In this document: in pieces, positions 9,401 through 17,715 of the stretch
Layout of the letters: the number at the start of each line of letters is the position of its first letter
Numbering within the stretch: position 1 is the stretch's first letter
Assembly: GCA_024698865.1 (NCBI GenBank)
Contig: JAILQS010000018.1
Coordinates: 1-39,995 of the forward strand
Length of the DNA stretch: 39,995 nucleotides
Source of the DNA: Lachnospiraceae bacterium
GTDB taxonomy: Bacteria > Bacillota > Clostridia > Lachnospirales > Lachnospiraceae
Direction of reading: 5' to 3'
Translations under genes and position numbers: made by a program
Notes under the pieces: model-generated
Told to the model about the DNA's origin: nothing
Seen by the model: the letters and a program-made list of their open reading frames with translations, nothing else
The model's database searches: none

Positions 9401-10057
9401 AAATTTAGCGTATCAGAATTAAAGCATCAGGCGATGGAAGAAAATGACGAGCTTACGGAAAAACTTGTTTTGCCTGAGGAAGCAGAGGAAGCTTATGTTC
9501 CACAATTCGACAAAACAAAGACCTCTGTAAGCGGTGCTGAGCGAGGCACGGTATATCATGGCGTCATGGAACATTTTCCGTTTGAAGAGGAGAATGTTGC
9601 ATTGGATGTATTTTTAAAAAGTCTGGTTGAGAAAGGATATTTTACGGCGGGAGAAATCCGTCTGGTGGAACCGGGGAAAATACGTGAATTTTTAAAGAGT
9701 GATCTGGCCAAGAGAATGCAGGTGGCGGCAAAGCAGAAGAAATTATTCAAAGAGCAGCCTTTTGTACTTGGTATTCCGGCAACAGAAATATATCCTGAAA
9801 TCGATACAGAGGAAACGCTTATGGTGCAGGGAATTATAGATGCCTATTTTGAAGAAGAGGACAAGCTTTTTATAATGGATTACAAAACGGATCGTGTAGA
9901 GGACGAAAAGGTGCTGGTGGGACGATATAAGAAGCAGTTGGAGTTATATAAACGTGCGCTGGAACAAATCATGGGAAAAGAGGTTTCACAGGTATCGATG
10001 TACTCCTTTGGACTTGGAAAAGAGGTCGTAATCAATTCGAACGGGAACAGGCGATAA
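6443..10057 (+). CDS. addA: ATP-dependent helicase/nuclease subunit A (AddA)
   Basis: A 1204-residue UvrD/Rep-type (SF1A) helicase with a C-terminal nuclease, forming AddAB with the preceding gene. Visible motifs in order are Q-motif WTDSQ, Walker A AAAGSGKT (Lys31), motif Ia VTFTKAAATEMK, Walker B DEYQDS (about residue 402), motif III GDVKQSIYGFRQA, MSIHKSKGLEFPVVF, motif VI VYYVAMTRARDKM, and the nuclease motif MDYKTDRV (Asp1146). All catalytic features appear intact. The ATG at 6443 was chosen because GGAGG at 6431-6435 precedes it; the first ATG at 6419 lies before that site. Translation probably depends on addB through the 26-bp overlap. Confidence 0.97.
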   Translation: MSEVKWTDSQIKAIELRNRNILVSAAAGSGKTGVLVERVIRLITDEEYPIDIDRLLVVTFTKAAATEMKMKISRALEARLEVEPENQHLQKQILLLSHAQIMTIDSFCNYLVKNYFNMIELDPAVRVGDETELKMLRKDVVSKVLEDSYEELNEELTYVIELFSNDRTDKAFEEMILKLYDKSQCSPHPKKWLEQQKNVYAIDDVDEAINHPVVKYVVKKVKSILDSAYEIYKEMYKVCCELDGPEHYLEAIEPELEVFKTVSEMDDYRQIHEVLKMPFFAKRLPSKRNFDGDPDKLAWVKESRNKIKGQVEKIRTDFIGKSPEDVLREVKALKPMIDAFVDITLKFGNAYMDAKQERKIFEFSDIAHYAVDILITEDENGNEVLSSVAKELQEYYEEILIDEYQDSDDVQESILNSVSRESIGKPNTFMVGDVKQSIYGFRQARPELFTEKYESYTVEDSDYQKVELRKNFRSRREVLDFANSVFLANMTSDFGGVKYNEDVALHVGREYEKGISDCNTECYIVDDSKKSTEIEGENGVLRMEVDPPKVCEARLVSQKIRELIESKFQVPEDETTRDITYRDIVIILRSPTGWTDIFVQELTAAGIPAIANVSGGFFAAKEIQIMLNLLLAIDNPRQDIPLTSVLASSIGDFSNEELAQIVVRCEERHLCMWEKLKNYVEIMQDDLSEKITRFIKRIEDYRKRALYSEVYNLLLYIYEDSGFEDYVRVLPGGDVRCGNLEILLQKAREFEKTSYSGLFQFNRYIQKMQELDIDFGESVGSSTQNAVQIMSIHKSKGLEFPVVFLSGMGKMFNKQDSRDAVAIHYEAGVGMDVFWKKNRIVEKSIFKKGIQQFIEEDALGEELRVYYVAMTRARDKMILTGVVKNFEKKKASWLNSTLSYNEKLAAEYPLDWVMPVMLKEYPNQIHILDRDELVENVEQEQISREELIEELKEKYSSYRPEEEKLKRMKERLEYQYHFGKELEIKSKFSVSELKHQAMEENDELTEKLVLPEEAEEAYVPQFDKTKTSVSGAERGTVYHGVMEHFPFEEENVALDVFLKSLVEKGYFTAGEIRLVEPGKIREFLKSDLAKRMQVAAKQKKLFKEQPFVLGIPATEIYPEIDTEETLMVQGIIDAYFEEEDKLFIMDYKTDRVEDEKVLVGRYKKQLELYKRALEQIMGKEVSQVSMYSFGLGKEVVINSNGNRR

Positions 10058-10077
10058 ATGGGAGTTACGTGTAAGGG

Positions 10078-10106
10078 TTGCTATTTGCAACTATTTCATA
10101 TAAAAT
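10078..10106 (+). promoter_or_regulatory. Possible sigma-A promoter for the methyltransferase-hslO pair
   Basis: TTGCTA (10078-10083), a 17-nt spacer and TAAAAT (10101-10106) fit a sigma-A promoter, 58 nt before the methyltransferase start. No clear terminator follows addA, so readthrough may also contribute. Confidence 0.45.
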
Positions 10107-10163
10107 GATAGCGCTTAAAATGGCGGAAATGTAAATATTATACGATTAGAAAGAAGTAGGAAA

Positions 10164-10934
10164 ATGAGTTCATATTCAGGTTTTGCCCAGGTTTATGATT
10201 TGTTTATGGATAATATTCCATATGACAAATGGTGTGACTATCTGGAAAGTATACTAAAAGAAAACGGTGTGAATAACGGTCTGGTATTGGAGCTGGGATG
10301 CGGAACCGGAAGCGTATGCGAGCGCTTGGCGGATAAAGGCTATGATATGATAGGCGTTGATAATTCTGAGGAAATGCTTCAAATTGCGCAGGAAAAAGAA
10401 ATGGAGCATTCGCGTGGCATACTGTATCTGTTGCAGGATATGAGAGAGTTTGAGTTATACGGTACGGTAGAAGCGGTCGTCAGTATATGTGACAGCTTGA
10501 ACTACATAGTCGAGGAAGAAGATATGTTGCAGGTTTTCACGCTTGTAAACAATTATCTTGAACGCGGGGGCTTATTCGTTTTTGATTTGAATACGGTCTA
10601 TAAGTATGAAAATATTCTGGCGGACAATACAATTGCAGAAAGCCGGGAAGATTGCAGCTTTATTTGGGATAATTTTTATGATCCGCAAACACAGGTGAAC
10701 GAATATGACCTTACATTGTTTGTTCAACAGGAGGATGGTCTGTATGAAAGGTTTGATGAAGTGCATTATCAAAGAGGATACCATCTGGATAAGATCAAAG
10801 AGCTGTTAAAAAAAGCGGGGTTAGAGTTTGTTGTTGCATATGATGCGTTCACGAAAGAGGCGGTAAAGCCGGATAGTGAGCGGATTTATGTAGTTGCAAA
10901 AGAAGGCAGACAAGAGGGAAAATACTACTGTTAA
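10164..10934 (+). CDS. Class I SAM-dependent methyltransferase, substrate unknown
   Basis: A 256-residue Rossmann-type methyltransferase. SAM-binding motif I is VLELGCGTGSV (residues 41-51), the acidic end of strand 2 is MIGVDNSEEML, motif II lies in LYLLQDMREFEL, and motif IV lies in EAVVSICDSLNYI. The pattern SGFAQVYDLFMD at the N-terminus matches a common clostridial family usually annotated only as a methyltransferase. It has no signal peptide or membrane segment. The gene is 36 nt upstream of hslO and probably cotranscribed. Substrate (small molecule, protein or RNA) cannot be read from the sequence. Confidence 0.88.
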   Translation: MSSYSGFAQVYDLFMDNIPYDKWCDYLESILKENGVNNGLVLELGCGTGSVCERLADKGYDMIGVDNSEEMLQIAQEKEMEHSRGILYLLQDMREFELYGTVEAVVSICDSLNYIVEEEDMLQVFTLVNNYLERGGLFVFDLNTVYKYENILADNTIAESREDCSFIWDNFYDPQTQVNEYDLTLFVQQEDGLYERFDEVHYQRGYHLDKIKELLKKAGLEFVVAYDAFTKEAVKPDSERIYVVAKEGRQEGKYYC

Positions 10935-10970
10935 AACAAGATATAATAAAAGAAAGTTGAGGATTATAAC

Positions 10971-11855
10971 ATGGAGTACAAAGATTATCTGGTCAGAGCG
11001 ACGGCAGCACAGGGACAAATTCGTGTATTTGCCGTAACTACAAGAAATCTGGTAGAAGAAGCGAGACAGATTCATAACACAAGTCCTGTTGCAACCGCTG
11101 CACTTGGACGACTTTTAACTGCGGGAAGCATGATGGGAGCAATGCTCAAAAATGAGCAGGACAGCCTGACCCTGCAGATTAAATGCAGTGGTCCAATTGG
11201 CGGACTTACCGTTGTTGCAGATGGAAATGCACGTGTAAAAGGAGACGTATACAATCCGCAGGTTATGTTACCGCCCAACAAACTTGGCAAATTGGATGTT
11301 GGTGGTGCGTTAGACCTTGGAGTATTAAGTGTCATTAAAGATATGGGCTTAAAGGAGCCTTATGTCGGACAGACACAGTTGGTGTCCGGTGAGATTGCTG
11401 AGGATCTGACTTATTATTTTGCTACTTCTGAGCAAGTACCGTCTTCGGTAGGGCTTGGTGTACTGATGAACAAGGACAACACCGTAAAACGTGCCGGCGG
11501 ATTCATTTTGCAGTTGATGCCTTTTGCAGAAGATAAAGTGATTGATCGCCTGGAAGAAAAAATTAAGGAACTGGATTCCGTTACGAATATGTTGGATAAA
11601 GAGATGACGCCGGAAGATATCCTCGAAGAACTGCTTGGAGAATTCGGTGTTGAGATTAACGAAAAGGTGGAAACCAGCTATCACTGTAACTGTAGCAGGG
11701 AAAGAGTCAGCAAAGCGATTGTAAGCATTGGTGAAAAAGATATTAAGGAAATGATACAGGAAGGGAAACCGATTGAGGTGAAATGTCATTTCTGTAATAA
11801 AGCCTATGAATTTTCTGTTGAGGATCTGAAATCCATCTTAAAGAAAGGCAAATAG
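10971..11855 (+). CDS. hslO: Redox-regulated chaperone Hsp33
   Basis: A 294-residue Hsp33. This cytosolic holdase is activated by oxidation and unfolding when its zinc-bound cysteines form disulfides. The N-terminal core is typical (YLVRATAAQGQIRVFAVTTR; SPVATAALGRLLTAGSMMG; LKCSGPIGGL-like strand). The C-terminal redox switch is intact, with a CNC pair, 30 intervening residues and CHFC. The start is an ATG preceded by TTGAGGAT. It follows a methyltransferase gene by 36 nt. With ClpC and GroEL it adds a third proteostasis system to the window. Confidence 0.96.
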   Translation: MEYKDYLVRATAAQGQIRVFAVTTRNLVEEARQIHNTSPVATAALGRLLTAGSMMGAMLKNEQDSLTLQIKCSGPIGGLTVVADGNARVKGDVYNPQVMLPPNKLGKLDVGGALDLGVLSVIKDMGLKEPYVGQTQLVSGEIAEDLTYYFATSEQVPSSVGLGVLMNKDNTVKRAGGFILQLMPFAEDKVIDRLEEKIKELDSVTNMLDKEMTPEDILEELLGEFGVEINEKVETSYHCNCSRERVSKAIVSIGEKDIKEMIQEGKPIEVKCHFCNKAYEFSVEDLKSILKKGK

Positions 11856-11959
11856 GACTGAGACAAAAAACAGGATGACTGTGACACACATATGCCCAAT
11901 GACTAGATTATACTAAGTTCTACAAAGGTAGATAATAATCATTTACAAAGGGGAAAAGG

Positions 11960-13900
11960 ATGAGAAAACAACTAAAGTTAAATGAAAAAATAATTTTTAT
12001 AACTAAATCCATATTGTTTTTATTATTCGTGGGGGTTGTATTCTTTGGGAATGCTTCCGTCAAAGCAGTTGAGTCTCAGGATCCCAAGGTGTTTCCGGCT
12101 ACACTCAATCATTCCGTCACGGTGCGAAAGAAACCGGTTGCGAAGGGATATGAGTTGAAAGTGTCCGGTAAGTATGTCAAATTAAAGGATAACAACTCCG
12201 TTGAGGTTATCTCACAAAAAATAATCGGTACGGGTAAATACTATAAGATTCGTTTTGTATACAATAAGAAAACGTACAAAGGTTATATTAAAAGCAAGTA
12301 TGCCAATATTTCTTTAGAGTATGATGTTATCGGAAAAGTTGTAAAGTGTACGGATTCGATTAAAGTCTGGAGCGTTACCACTAAGGAAGACGGAATTATC
12401 CAAAAAGAAAATAATATAGACAGTTTAAAGCTTAACAAGAAATTCCGTATAAAAGGTGAGTACCGCGATGCAAAAGGCAGTCCATGGTTTTTGGTTTCTT
12501 ATACAAGCGGAAGTTCACGTAAAACCGGTTATATTAAGGCGATACATACAAAACTTTTAAATAGGGACCTGTCAACCGGATCAAGTTCCGGTATTGATTT
12601 TGAAAGCTACATGACGGAACAGGGATTTCCGGAAAGCTACAAACCGTATTTGAGAACTGTTCATAAGCAGCATCCAAGCTGGGTTTTTAAAGCATACCAA
12701 ACGAATCTGGATTGGAAAAAAGCAGTAACAGAAGAAGGAAAGAATCAAAGATGCCTCATTTCAAAATCCAAGAAGGGAAGCGGATGGTTCTCCTATGCTG
12801 CAGCGGACTACTCATATCTTACCGATACGTTTACCGGTTATGACAGCGGAAATGCGTGGGCAGCACCTTCGAGCGCAGCTATCAGTTACTACATGGATCC
12901 GCGTAATTTTATTACACAGCAGGGTATTTTCCAGTTCGAATCGTTAGAGTATCAGGCAGAGTACCAGACGGTAAGCGGCGTAAAATCCATCATCAACAAT
13001 ACGCCAATGGCTTCTAAGAAGTTCACGTATACGAATACTTCCGGCAAGAAGGCGACGATGTATTATCACGACGCGTTTATGAAGGCGGCAAAGGCTTCCA
13101 AAGTCAGTCCGTTCCATCTAGCAAGTCGTGTGAAACAGGAAGTTGTAAAGAGTTCTACACAGTTTAGCAATTCCGCAACCGGAACCTATAGCGGATACGC
13201 CGGTTATTATAACTTTTATAATATTGGAGCGACCGGAACCAACGCAATTGTAAATGGTCTCAAATATGCCAAAGGAACCAATGCGACCTACATGCTTCCG
13301 TGGACAGACCCATACAGAGCAATCGTTGGAGGTGCCATCTTTATTTCAAATGGCTATATCAGCAGAGGACAGAACACAATCTATCTTGAAAAATTTGACG
13401 TTACACCATATCAGACCTATAATCATCAATATATGCAAAATGTTGAAGCGGCAAACTCAGAAGGAATTAAAACCTATAATGCATATAGCGGAATGATGAG
13501 TGAACCGTTAGTGTTTATTATCCCGGTATATAACAATATGCCGGCTGCAGTCTGTGAGGCTCCATCGGATGGGGCGAATCCTAACAACTGGCTCAAGACA
13601 CTGAGTCTGAAAAATGGAGCGACAGAAATTAAAACAGGATTTAGCGCATCGAAAGGTGCAGGACAGACTTTGAGTGCAAAAGTAGCAACTTCAGTAAAAA
13701 CACTTACGCTTTCTACTGCATGTGCTTCCTCTAAAGCAACTATGGTAATTAATTACGTTACCGGAGGAAAGACCAGCAAAATTACACTTAAGAATGGAAG
13801 CGCAACACTAAACGTAAACAGTGGATCTAATATCTTGAAAATTACTGTTACCGCCGAGAATAAAGCCAAGACAGATTATACGGTAACGATTACAAAATAG
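11960..13900 (+). CDS. Secreted glucosaminidase-domain cell-wall hydrolase
   Basis: A 646-residue protein with an N-terminal signal/anchor helix (about residues 13-33), two SH3-like modules (about 45-195), a catalytic domain (about 215-530) and a C-terminal cadherin-like beta-sandwich domain (about 540-646, ending VTAENKAKTDYTVTI). The catalytic part has the HPSWVFKAYQTNLDW opening common in clostridial N-acetylglucosaminidases, and Glu394 in HLASRVKQEVV is the likely acid. Such enzymes cleave the glycan strand of peptidoglycan. AAAGGGGAAAAGG precedes the start. It heads a three-gene secreted-protein cluster; the next gene starts 13 nt later. Catalytic class is from family resemblance and has not been tested. 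Confidence 0.88.
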   Translation: MRKQLKLNEKIIFITKSILFLLFVGVVFFGNASVKAVESQDPKVFPATLNHSVTVRKKPVAKGYELKVSGKYVKLKDNNSVEVISQKIIGTGKYYKIRFVYNKKTYKGYIKSKYANISLEYDVIGKVVKCTDSIKVWSVTTKEDGIIQKENNIDSLKLNKKFRIKGEYRDAKGSPWFLVSYTSGSSRKTGYIKAIHTKLLNRDLSTGSSSGIDFESYMTEQGFPESYKPYLRTVHKQHPSWVFKAYQTNLDWKKAVTEEGKNQRCLISKSKKGSGWFSYAAADYSYLTDTFTGYDSGNAWAAPSSAAISYYMDPRNFITQQGIFQFESLEYQAEYQTVSGVKSIINNTPMASKKFTYTNTSGKKATMYYHDAFMKAAKASKVSPFHLASRVKQEVVKSSTQFSNSATGTYSGYAGYYNFYNIGATGTNAIVNGLKYAKGTNATYMLPWTDPYRAIVGGAIFISNGYISRGQNTIYLEKFDVTPYQTYNHQYMQNVEAANSEGIKTYNAYSGMMSEPLVFIIPVYNNMPAAVCEAPSDGANPNNWLKTLSLKNGATEIKTGFSASKGAGQTLSAKVATSVKTLTLSTACASSKATMVINYVTGGKTSKITLKNGSATLNVNSGSNILKITVTAENKAKTDYTVTITK

Positions 13901-13913
13901 GGAAGGACATTAT

Positions 13914-15086
13914 ATGAAGGGCAAAAACTTGATAATAGGGGGACTGTTAGCAGTTTGTATGATTGCCTCAAGCTTTGTCGGGGCGCCCAGAAGTCTTGCT
14001 TCCAGCGCAACCATGCAGCTTTCTACATCAGCTTTGGAAGTGGAAAAGGGAACAAAATTTACTGTTATGCTGACAATTTCTTCGACGGATAACATTGGAA
14101 ATGTAGAAGCATTTGTTTCTTTTGATCAGGAACTGGTGAAATGTACCTCAGCCGGAATATACGGAACCGGCGGAAAGGGACTTATTCTTATTTCGGATTG
14201 GGAATCCGGCATTGCGTCTACAAGAAAGAAATACGCAATGACATTTAAAGCAAGAAAGAATGGAACAGCTACGTTTGCTGTTTCCGACCAACCGCAGATA
14301 TTTAACAGTGATACCGGTGCGTTGATGTCAGTCGCGGGAAGCTCGTTAAAAGTTGAAATATCGGAAGAGGATATGCCAAAAGAGACTGCAAATCCTCAAG
14401 CACCAAATACGAAAAACACAAATAAAACACCTAAGACATCAACGAATGCGCCAACGGTTATGACATCGCCCAAACCACAGGGAAGCAGCACGCCCGGGCA
14501 ACCACCGCAGGACAATAATAATCCTGCGAAGCAAGTACCGACATCTCCGACACCGAGTGCCGGCCCGAATGAAGCCAAGGGAGAAGAAAAAGGCGAACAA
14601 CAGAGTAATCAGAGCGAGACGGGAAGTATGGAAGAGCCCGGAACGCAGGCAGAGGTGATTGAAAAAGACGGCAAATTATTAATGAGTGGCAGTTACTGTA
14701 TTCAGATTATCGATTTGCCTAAGGATGTAGAGATACCAAAGGGATACATTCCCTTGGAAATAGAATTAGATGGCAATAAATTTACAGGATATGTACCGGA
14801 GAGCAATCCGGATAATCGTTTCTTCCTAATCTATGGAGAAAACGGTTATGAGGAAAAATCCTTCTATCAATATGATCGTGCCGGAAGAACCCTTCAAAAA
14901 TATATTGATGGAAAAGGCTATATTCTCGAACCGGAAGATGGCGCAAATTCTGGAACATCGAACGGTTTATTGTATCTTGCAATTGCAATTTTATCCTGTG
15001 TTTCCATACTGTTTCTTGTTTTAACCGTAGTTTTATACTATAGGGTAAAAGAAAAGGAAACCGATGATTTTAGCGATTTGCTGTAA
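13914..15086 (+). CDS. Membrane-anchored cohesin-like surface protein
   Basis: A 390-residue protein with a signal peptide (about 1-30), a cohesin-like beta domain (about 32-148: GTKFTVMLTISSTDNIGNVEAFVSFD, then ALMSVAGSSLKVEI), a Thr/Pro/Asn-rich extracellular linker (about 150-245), a second folded region (about 246-335), one membrane helix (about 351-375) and a short acidic cytosolic tail ending DDFSDLL. Cohesins normally bind dockerins, but this window has no obvious dockerin. GGAAGGA precedes the start, 13 nt after the glucosaminidase gene. It may hold partner proteins at the surface or act as a scaffold; that role is inferred from domain type only. Confidence 0.82.
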   Translation: MKGKNLIIGGLLAVCMIASSFVGAPRSLASSATMQLSTSALEVEKGTKFTVMLTISSTDNIGNVEAFVSFDQELVKCTSAGIYGTGGKGLILISDWESGIASTRKKYAMTFKARKNGTATFAVSDQPQIFNSDTGALMSVAGSSLKVEISEEDMPKETANPQAPNTKNTNKTPKTSTNAPTVMTSPKPQGSSTPGQPPQDNNNPAKQVPTSPTPSAGPNEAKGEEKGEQQSNQSETGSMEEPGTQAEVIEKDGKLLMSGSYCIQIIDLPKDVEIPKGYIPLEIELDGNKFTGYVPESNPDNRFFLIYGENGYEEKSFYQYDRAGRTLQKYIDGKGYILEPEDGANSGTSNGLLYLAIAILSCVSILFLVLTVVLYYRVKEKETDDFSDLL

Positions 15087-15104
15087 TAAGAAAAGGAGAC
15101 GTTT

Positions 15105-16715
15105 ATGGAAAGAAAGAAAAATAGAATTCTTCAAAAAATTATTGTATTAGGAATGGTACTCGTACTTACCTTTACAACGGAAGTGTCTGCAGGCGCACCA
15201 CTGCTTGTACATGCAGAAGAAAGTGGCACATCGGATCAAACCGGTGATGTTTTTGCCAATGACAATCCACAAGATAAGTTAACACAAGATTTAACTGTTG
15301 AATTGCCGGACGAAACACGCAAGGAACAAAACGATGAGCAGATCGCAGAAGATACTTCAAATACAGAAGAAAACAGTGTAGTGCTCCCGGATGCGGAGGA
15401 AGAAGACTTTGAACTTCTTCACATTGTAGAAAAGGAAAAAGCAGAAAAATTACCGTATGCATTTTATGTGCAGACGTATCCTCAGGTAAAAGAATGGGGA
15501 AGCACCATTTCTCAAAGTGAACTTAAAGTGTTTCTTGTATACGAAGGCGAGAGCGGTGATGAATTTGTAGAAACGAAAGATTATACAATTGTTCAGCCGG
15601 TTTGGGAGAAAGGGGAATTCGTTTCAAGTTTTCAGGTTGTTTGCAAAGGAACGCCGAAAGTCATAACCATCTATGGCTATCCGACAGCGGTTACCGGTGT
15701 GAAAGCCAAAGGTGTGAGCGAGTACAGCATCTACTTAAAGTGGAATGAACATCCGGATGCCTACTATTATCGTATTTATTACAGTAAAGGCGATAATAAA
15801 CATTTTAAAGACGCCGGGATTTCGTATTCGAATGAACTTACGTTGTACCAGTTAAAGAGCCATTCAAAATACTACATAAGAATATGTGCCGTGGTAAGTA
15901 CGATAGATGGCAGTCTTGTTGGTACTCCTTCTGCGGATGTAAGTGCGATTACATATCTTTCCACACCAAAGTTAAAAGTTAAAAAATCCGGTACAAAAAC
16001 TGCCGTTCTTACATGGAAAGCAGTTTCAGGTGCTAAGTCCTACGTTATTTACAGTTCCAAAAAGGAATACTCCGGATATAAGAAAATCAAAACAATCAAA
16101 GCAGGCAAGAAAAAGAAATTCACTTTCAAGAAAAAGAAACTGGGAAAAGGATTCCATTATTTCAAGGTCAAAGCCGTTGGAAAAGTAAGCGGTAAATCCA
16201 TTAAGAGCGATTCCTCCAATGCCGGATATATTCAGGTATACAGTACAAAGACCGCAACTATTGTCAAAAAATTAAAAGCAATCAAGAAAAAATTCCCGGA
16301 TGGAAAGTATTGGAACCATGCAGGAAAGAATATTTCCCCGGGCAAAGATAACAGTAATATTGTAACTAACAGACCGTGTCATCATTCATCAAATTCATGG
16401 GTGAGCAGTACGTGTAACAATTACCTTGGCGCGGACGGAGTTATGGGATATCAGTGTTATGGATATGCATCCAAAGTAAGTGATTTGATTTTCGGAAAGA
16501 AGGCGCCGGTAAGAAGCCATTATTCTTTCAAAAAAGCAAAGATTGGTGACCATATCCGATACAATGGACATTCGGTAATTATCACAGAAAAACACAGCGA
16601 TCATGTTGTGGTAACCGAGTGTAACTACGGCAATACGTGCATTATTATGTGGGGCAGAGTAATTTACAAGTCAGAGTTGGATGCATACGGTGCGAAATAT
16701 ATCACCCGCTACTAA
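15105..16715 (+). CDS. Secreted FnIII and CHAP-like amidase protein
   Basis: A 536-residue protein with a signal peptide (about 1-37), an acidic Ser/Thr/Glu region, two fibronectin type III modules (about 195-285 and 288-375, the second very Lys-rich) and a C-terminal domain resembling CHAP/NlpC-P60 cysteine peptidases. Candidate catalytic residues are Cys451 in YQCYGYA and His489 in NGHSVII. Such domains cut peptidoglycan peptides or amide bonds. AAGGAG precedes the ATG, 18 nt after the cohesin-like gene, so all three surface genes are likely one operon. The catalytic call is from motif layout and is less firm than the secretion and FnIII calls. Confidence 0.8.
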   Translation: MERKKNRILQKIIVLGMVLVLTFTTEVSAGAPLLVHAEESGTSDQTGDVFANDNPQDKLTQDLTVELPDETRKEQNDEQIAEDTSNTEENSVVLPDAEEEDFELLHIVEKEKAEKLPYAFYVQTYPQVKEWGSTISQSELKVFLVYEGESGDEFVETKDYTIVQPVWEKGEFVSSFQVVCKGTPKVITIYGYPTAVTGVKAKGVSEYSIYLKWNEHPDAYYYRIYYSKGDNKHFKDAGISYSNELTLYQLKSHSKYYIRICAVVSTIDGSLVGTPSADVSAITYLSTPKLKVKKSGTKTAVLTWKAVSGAKSYVIYSSKKEYSGYKKIKTIKAGKKKKFTFKKKKLGKGFHYFKVKAVGKVSGKSIKSDSSNAGYIQVYSTKTATIVKKLKAIKKKFPDGKYWNHAGKNISPGKDNSNIVTNRPCHHSSNSWVSSTCNNYLGADGVMGYQCYGYASKVSDLIFGKKAPVRSHYSFKKAKIGDHIRYNGHSVIITEKHSDHVVVTECNYGNTCIIMWGRVIYKSELDAYGAKYITRY

Positions 16716-16734
16716 CCAAAAAAGAAACGATACG

Positions 16735-16767
16735 CAAGGACATTCTCTTGTTTAGAGAATGTCCTTG
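16735..16767. promoter_or_regulatory. Perfect 13-bp inverted repeat: operator or terminator
   Basis: CAAGGACATTCTC (16735-16747) and GAGAATGTCCTTG (16755-16767) flank a 7-nt loop. It follows the surface-gene cluster, but the U-tract after it is poor (TGTGTTATACT). The gntR -35 box lies in its loop and most of the -35/-10 spacer in its right arm, so an operator for the adjacent regulator is at least as likely as a terminator. Confidence 0.6.
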
Positions 16768-16776
16768 TGTTATACT
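16748..16776 (+). promoter_or_regulatory. Sigma-A promoter of the gntR-mcsA-mcsB-clpC operon
   Basis: TTGTTT (16748-16753), a 17-nt spacer and TATACT (16771-16776) give a good sigma-A promoter, 45 nt before the gntR start. No CtsR heptad repeats (GGTCAAA type) are visible in 16716-16820. Confidence 0.7.
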
Positions 16777-16820
16777 ACAAATAGAACAAATGAAATTGTA
16801 GGATGAGGAATGGTGATAGT

Positions 16821-17195
16821 ATGTTTGTAAGCATAGATTTTAATAGTGAGGAAGCCTTGTATATCCAATTGCGTAATCAGATTATATATGCGATTGCTAC
16901 TTCTCAGATTCAGGAAGGAGACAGTCTGCCATCGGTTCGTGAACTGGCGGATGTGGTCGGTATTAATATGCATACGGTAAACAAAGCATATACCATGCTC
17001 AGACAGGAAGGTTATCTGAAGGTGGATCGCAGAAAAGGAGCAATCATTGCTTTGGATATCGATAAGTATGCAGCGATAATGGAAATGAAAGAGGCAATGA
17101 AACATATTATAGCAGAGGGAATTTGCAGAGATGTTTCCAGAGAAGATATGCATCGGATTGTAGATGAGGTGTACAATCATTTTATGGCAGAATAG
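16821..17195 (+). CDS. YtrA-type GntR transcriptional regulator, first gene of the clpC operon
   Basis: A 124-residue DNA-binding protein with a GntR winged helix (about residues 10-75: SEEALYIQLRNQII, PSVRELADVVGINMHTVNKAYTMLRQEGYL) and only a short C-terminal helical segment, as in the YtrA subfamily. These act as dimeric repressors, often of their own operon. The ATG at 16821 was preferred to the one at 16803 because GAGGAA and GGTGA lie between the two. It is 14 nt upstream of mcsA, where ctsR normally lies in Firmicutes. That placement suggests, but does not prove, control of the McsAB-ClpC system. Confidence 0.9.
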   Translation: MFVSIDFNSEEALYIQLRNQIIYAIATSQIQEGDSLPSVRELADVVGINMHTVNKAYTMLRQEGYLKVDRRKGAIIALDIDKYAAIMEMKEAMKHIIAEGICRDVSREDMHRIVDEVYNHFMAE

Positions 17196-17209
17196 AAGGA
17201 GGCGGGACT

Positions 17210-17713
17210 ATGTTATGTGAAAAATGCAAACAAAGAAAAGCAACCGTTTTTTTGATGGAATATATGCAAGGGGAAAAGAGAGAGCAGTGTCTTTGTGAAC
17301 AATGTGCTGCGGAAGTAACGTCAATTGAAATGAAAACAGCCGGAGGGGTATTGTCCGGAATGCCGAGTAATTCCAGCGAGAAAAAGAATCAGGTCTGCCC
17401 GAAATGTGGACTTACGTATGGTGAAATGCTAAGTACCGGTAAGCTTGGATGTGCTCAGTGTTACAAGACATTTCATCAGGTATTGGAAAGCGGACTGCCA
17501 AGTATTCAAGGGGCTACAAGACATGTGGGTAAAGTGCCGGTTGGATATAAACAGAACAGAACAACGGAATTTACCGATATTCCGATGGAAGAAAGATTAG
17601 AAATATCATTACAGGAAGCGATTGAAACGGAGGAATTTGAGAGAGCGGCTCAGATTAGAGATCAGCTCAGGGAATTAAGACAACAATCGGCATCTTCCGG
17701 AAAGGATGCATAA
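17210..17713 (+). CDS. mcsA: McsA, zinc-finger activator of the McsB arginine kinase
   Basis: A 167-residue protein with four zinc-binding CxxC pairs (CEKC, CEQC, CPKC, CAQC) and a C-terminal UVR motif (LQEAIETEEFERAAQIRDQLREL, split here around residues 135-157). McsA binds and activates McsB, which marks proteins with phosphoarginine for ClpCP. GGAGG precedes the start, and mcsB begins 2 nt after its stop, so translation is tightly linked. Length and motif order match the family. Confidence 0.93.
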   Translation: MLCEKCKQRKATVFLMEYMQGEKREQCLCEQCAAEVTSIEMKTAGGVLSGMPSNSSEKKNQVCPKCGLTYGEMLSTGKLGCAQCYKTFHQVLESGLPSIQGATRHVGKVPVGYKQNRTTEFTDIPMEERLEISLQEAIETEEFERAAQIRDQLRELRQQSASSGKDA

Positions 17714-17715
17714 CT

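Noticed and set aside
16716-16820. A CtsR operator before the mcsA-clpC operon
   Set aside because: I looked for the GGTCAAA-type heptads and saw none.
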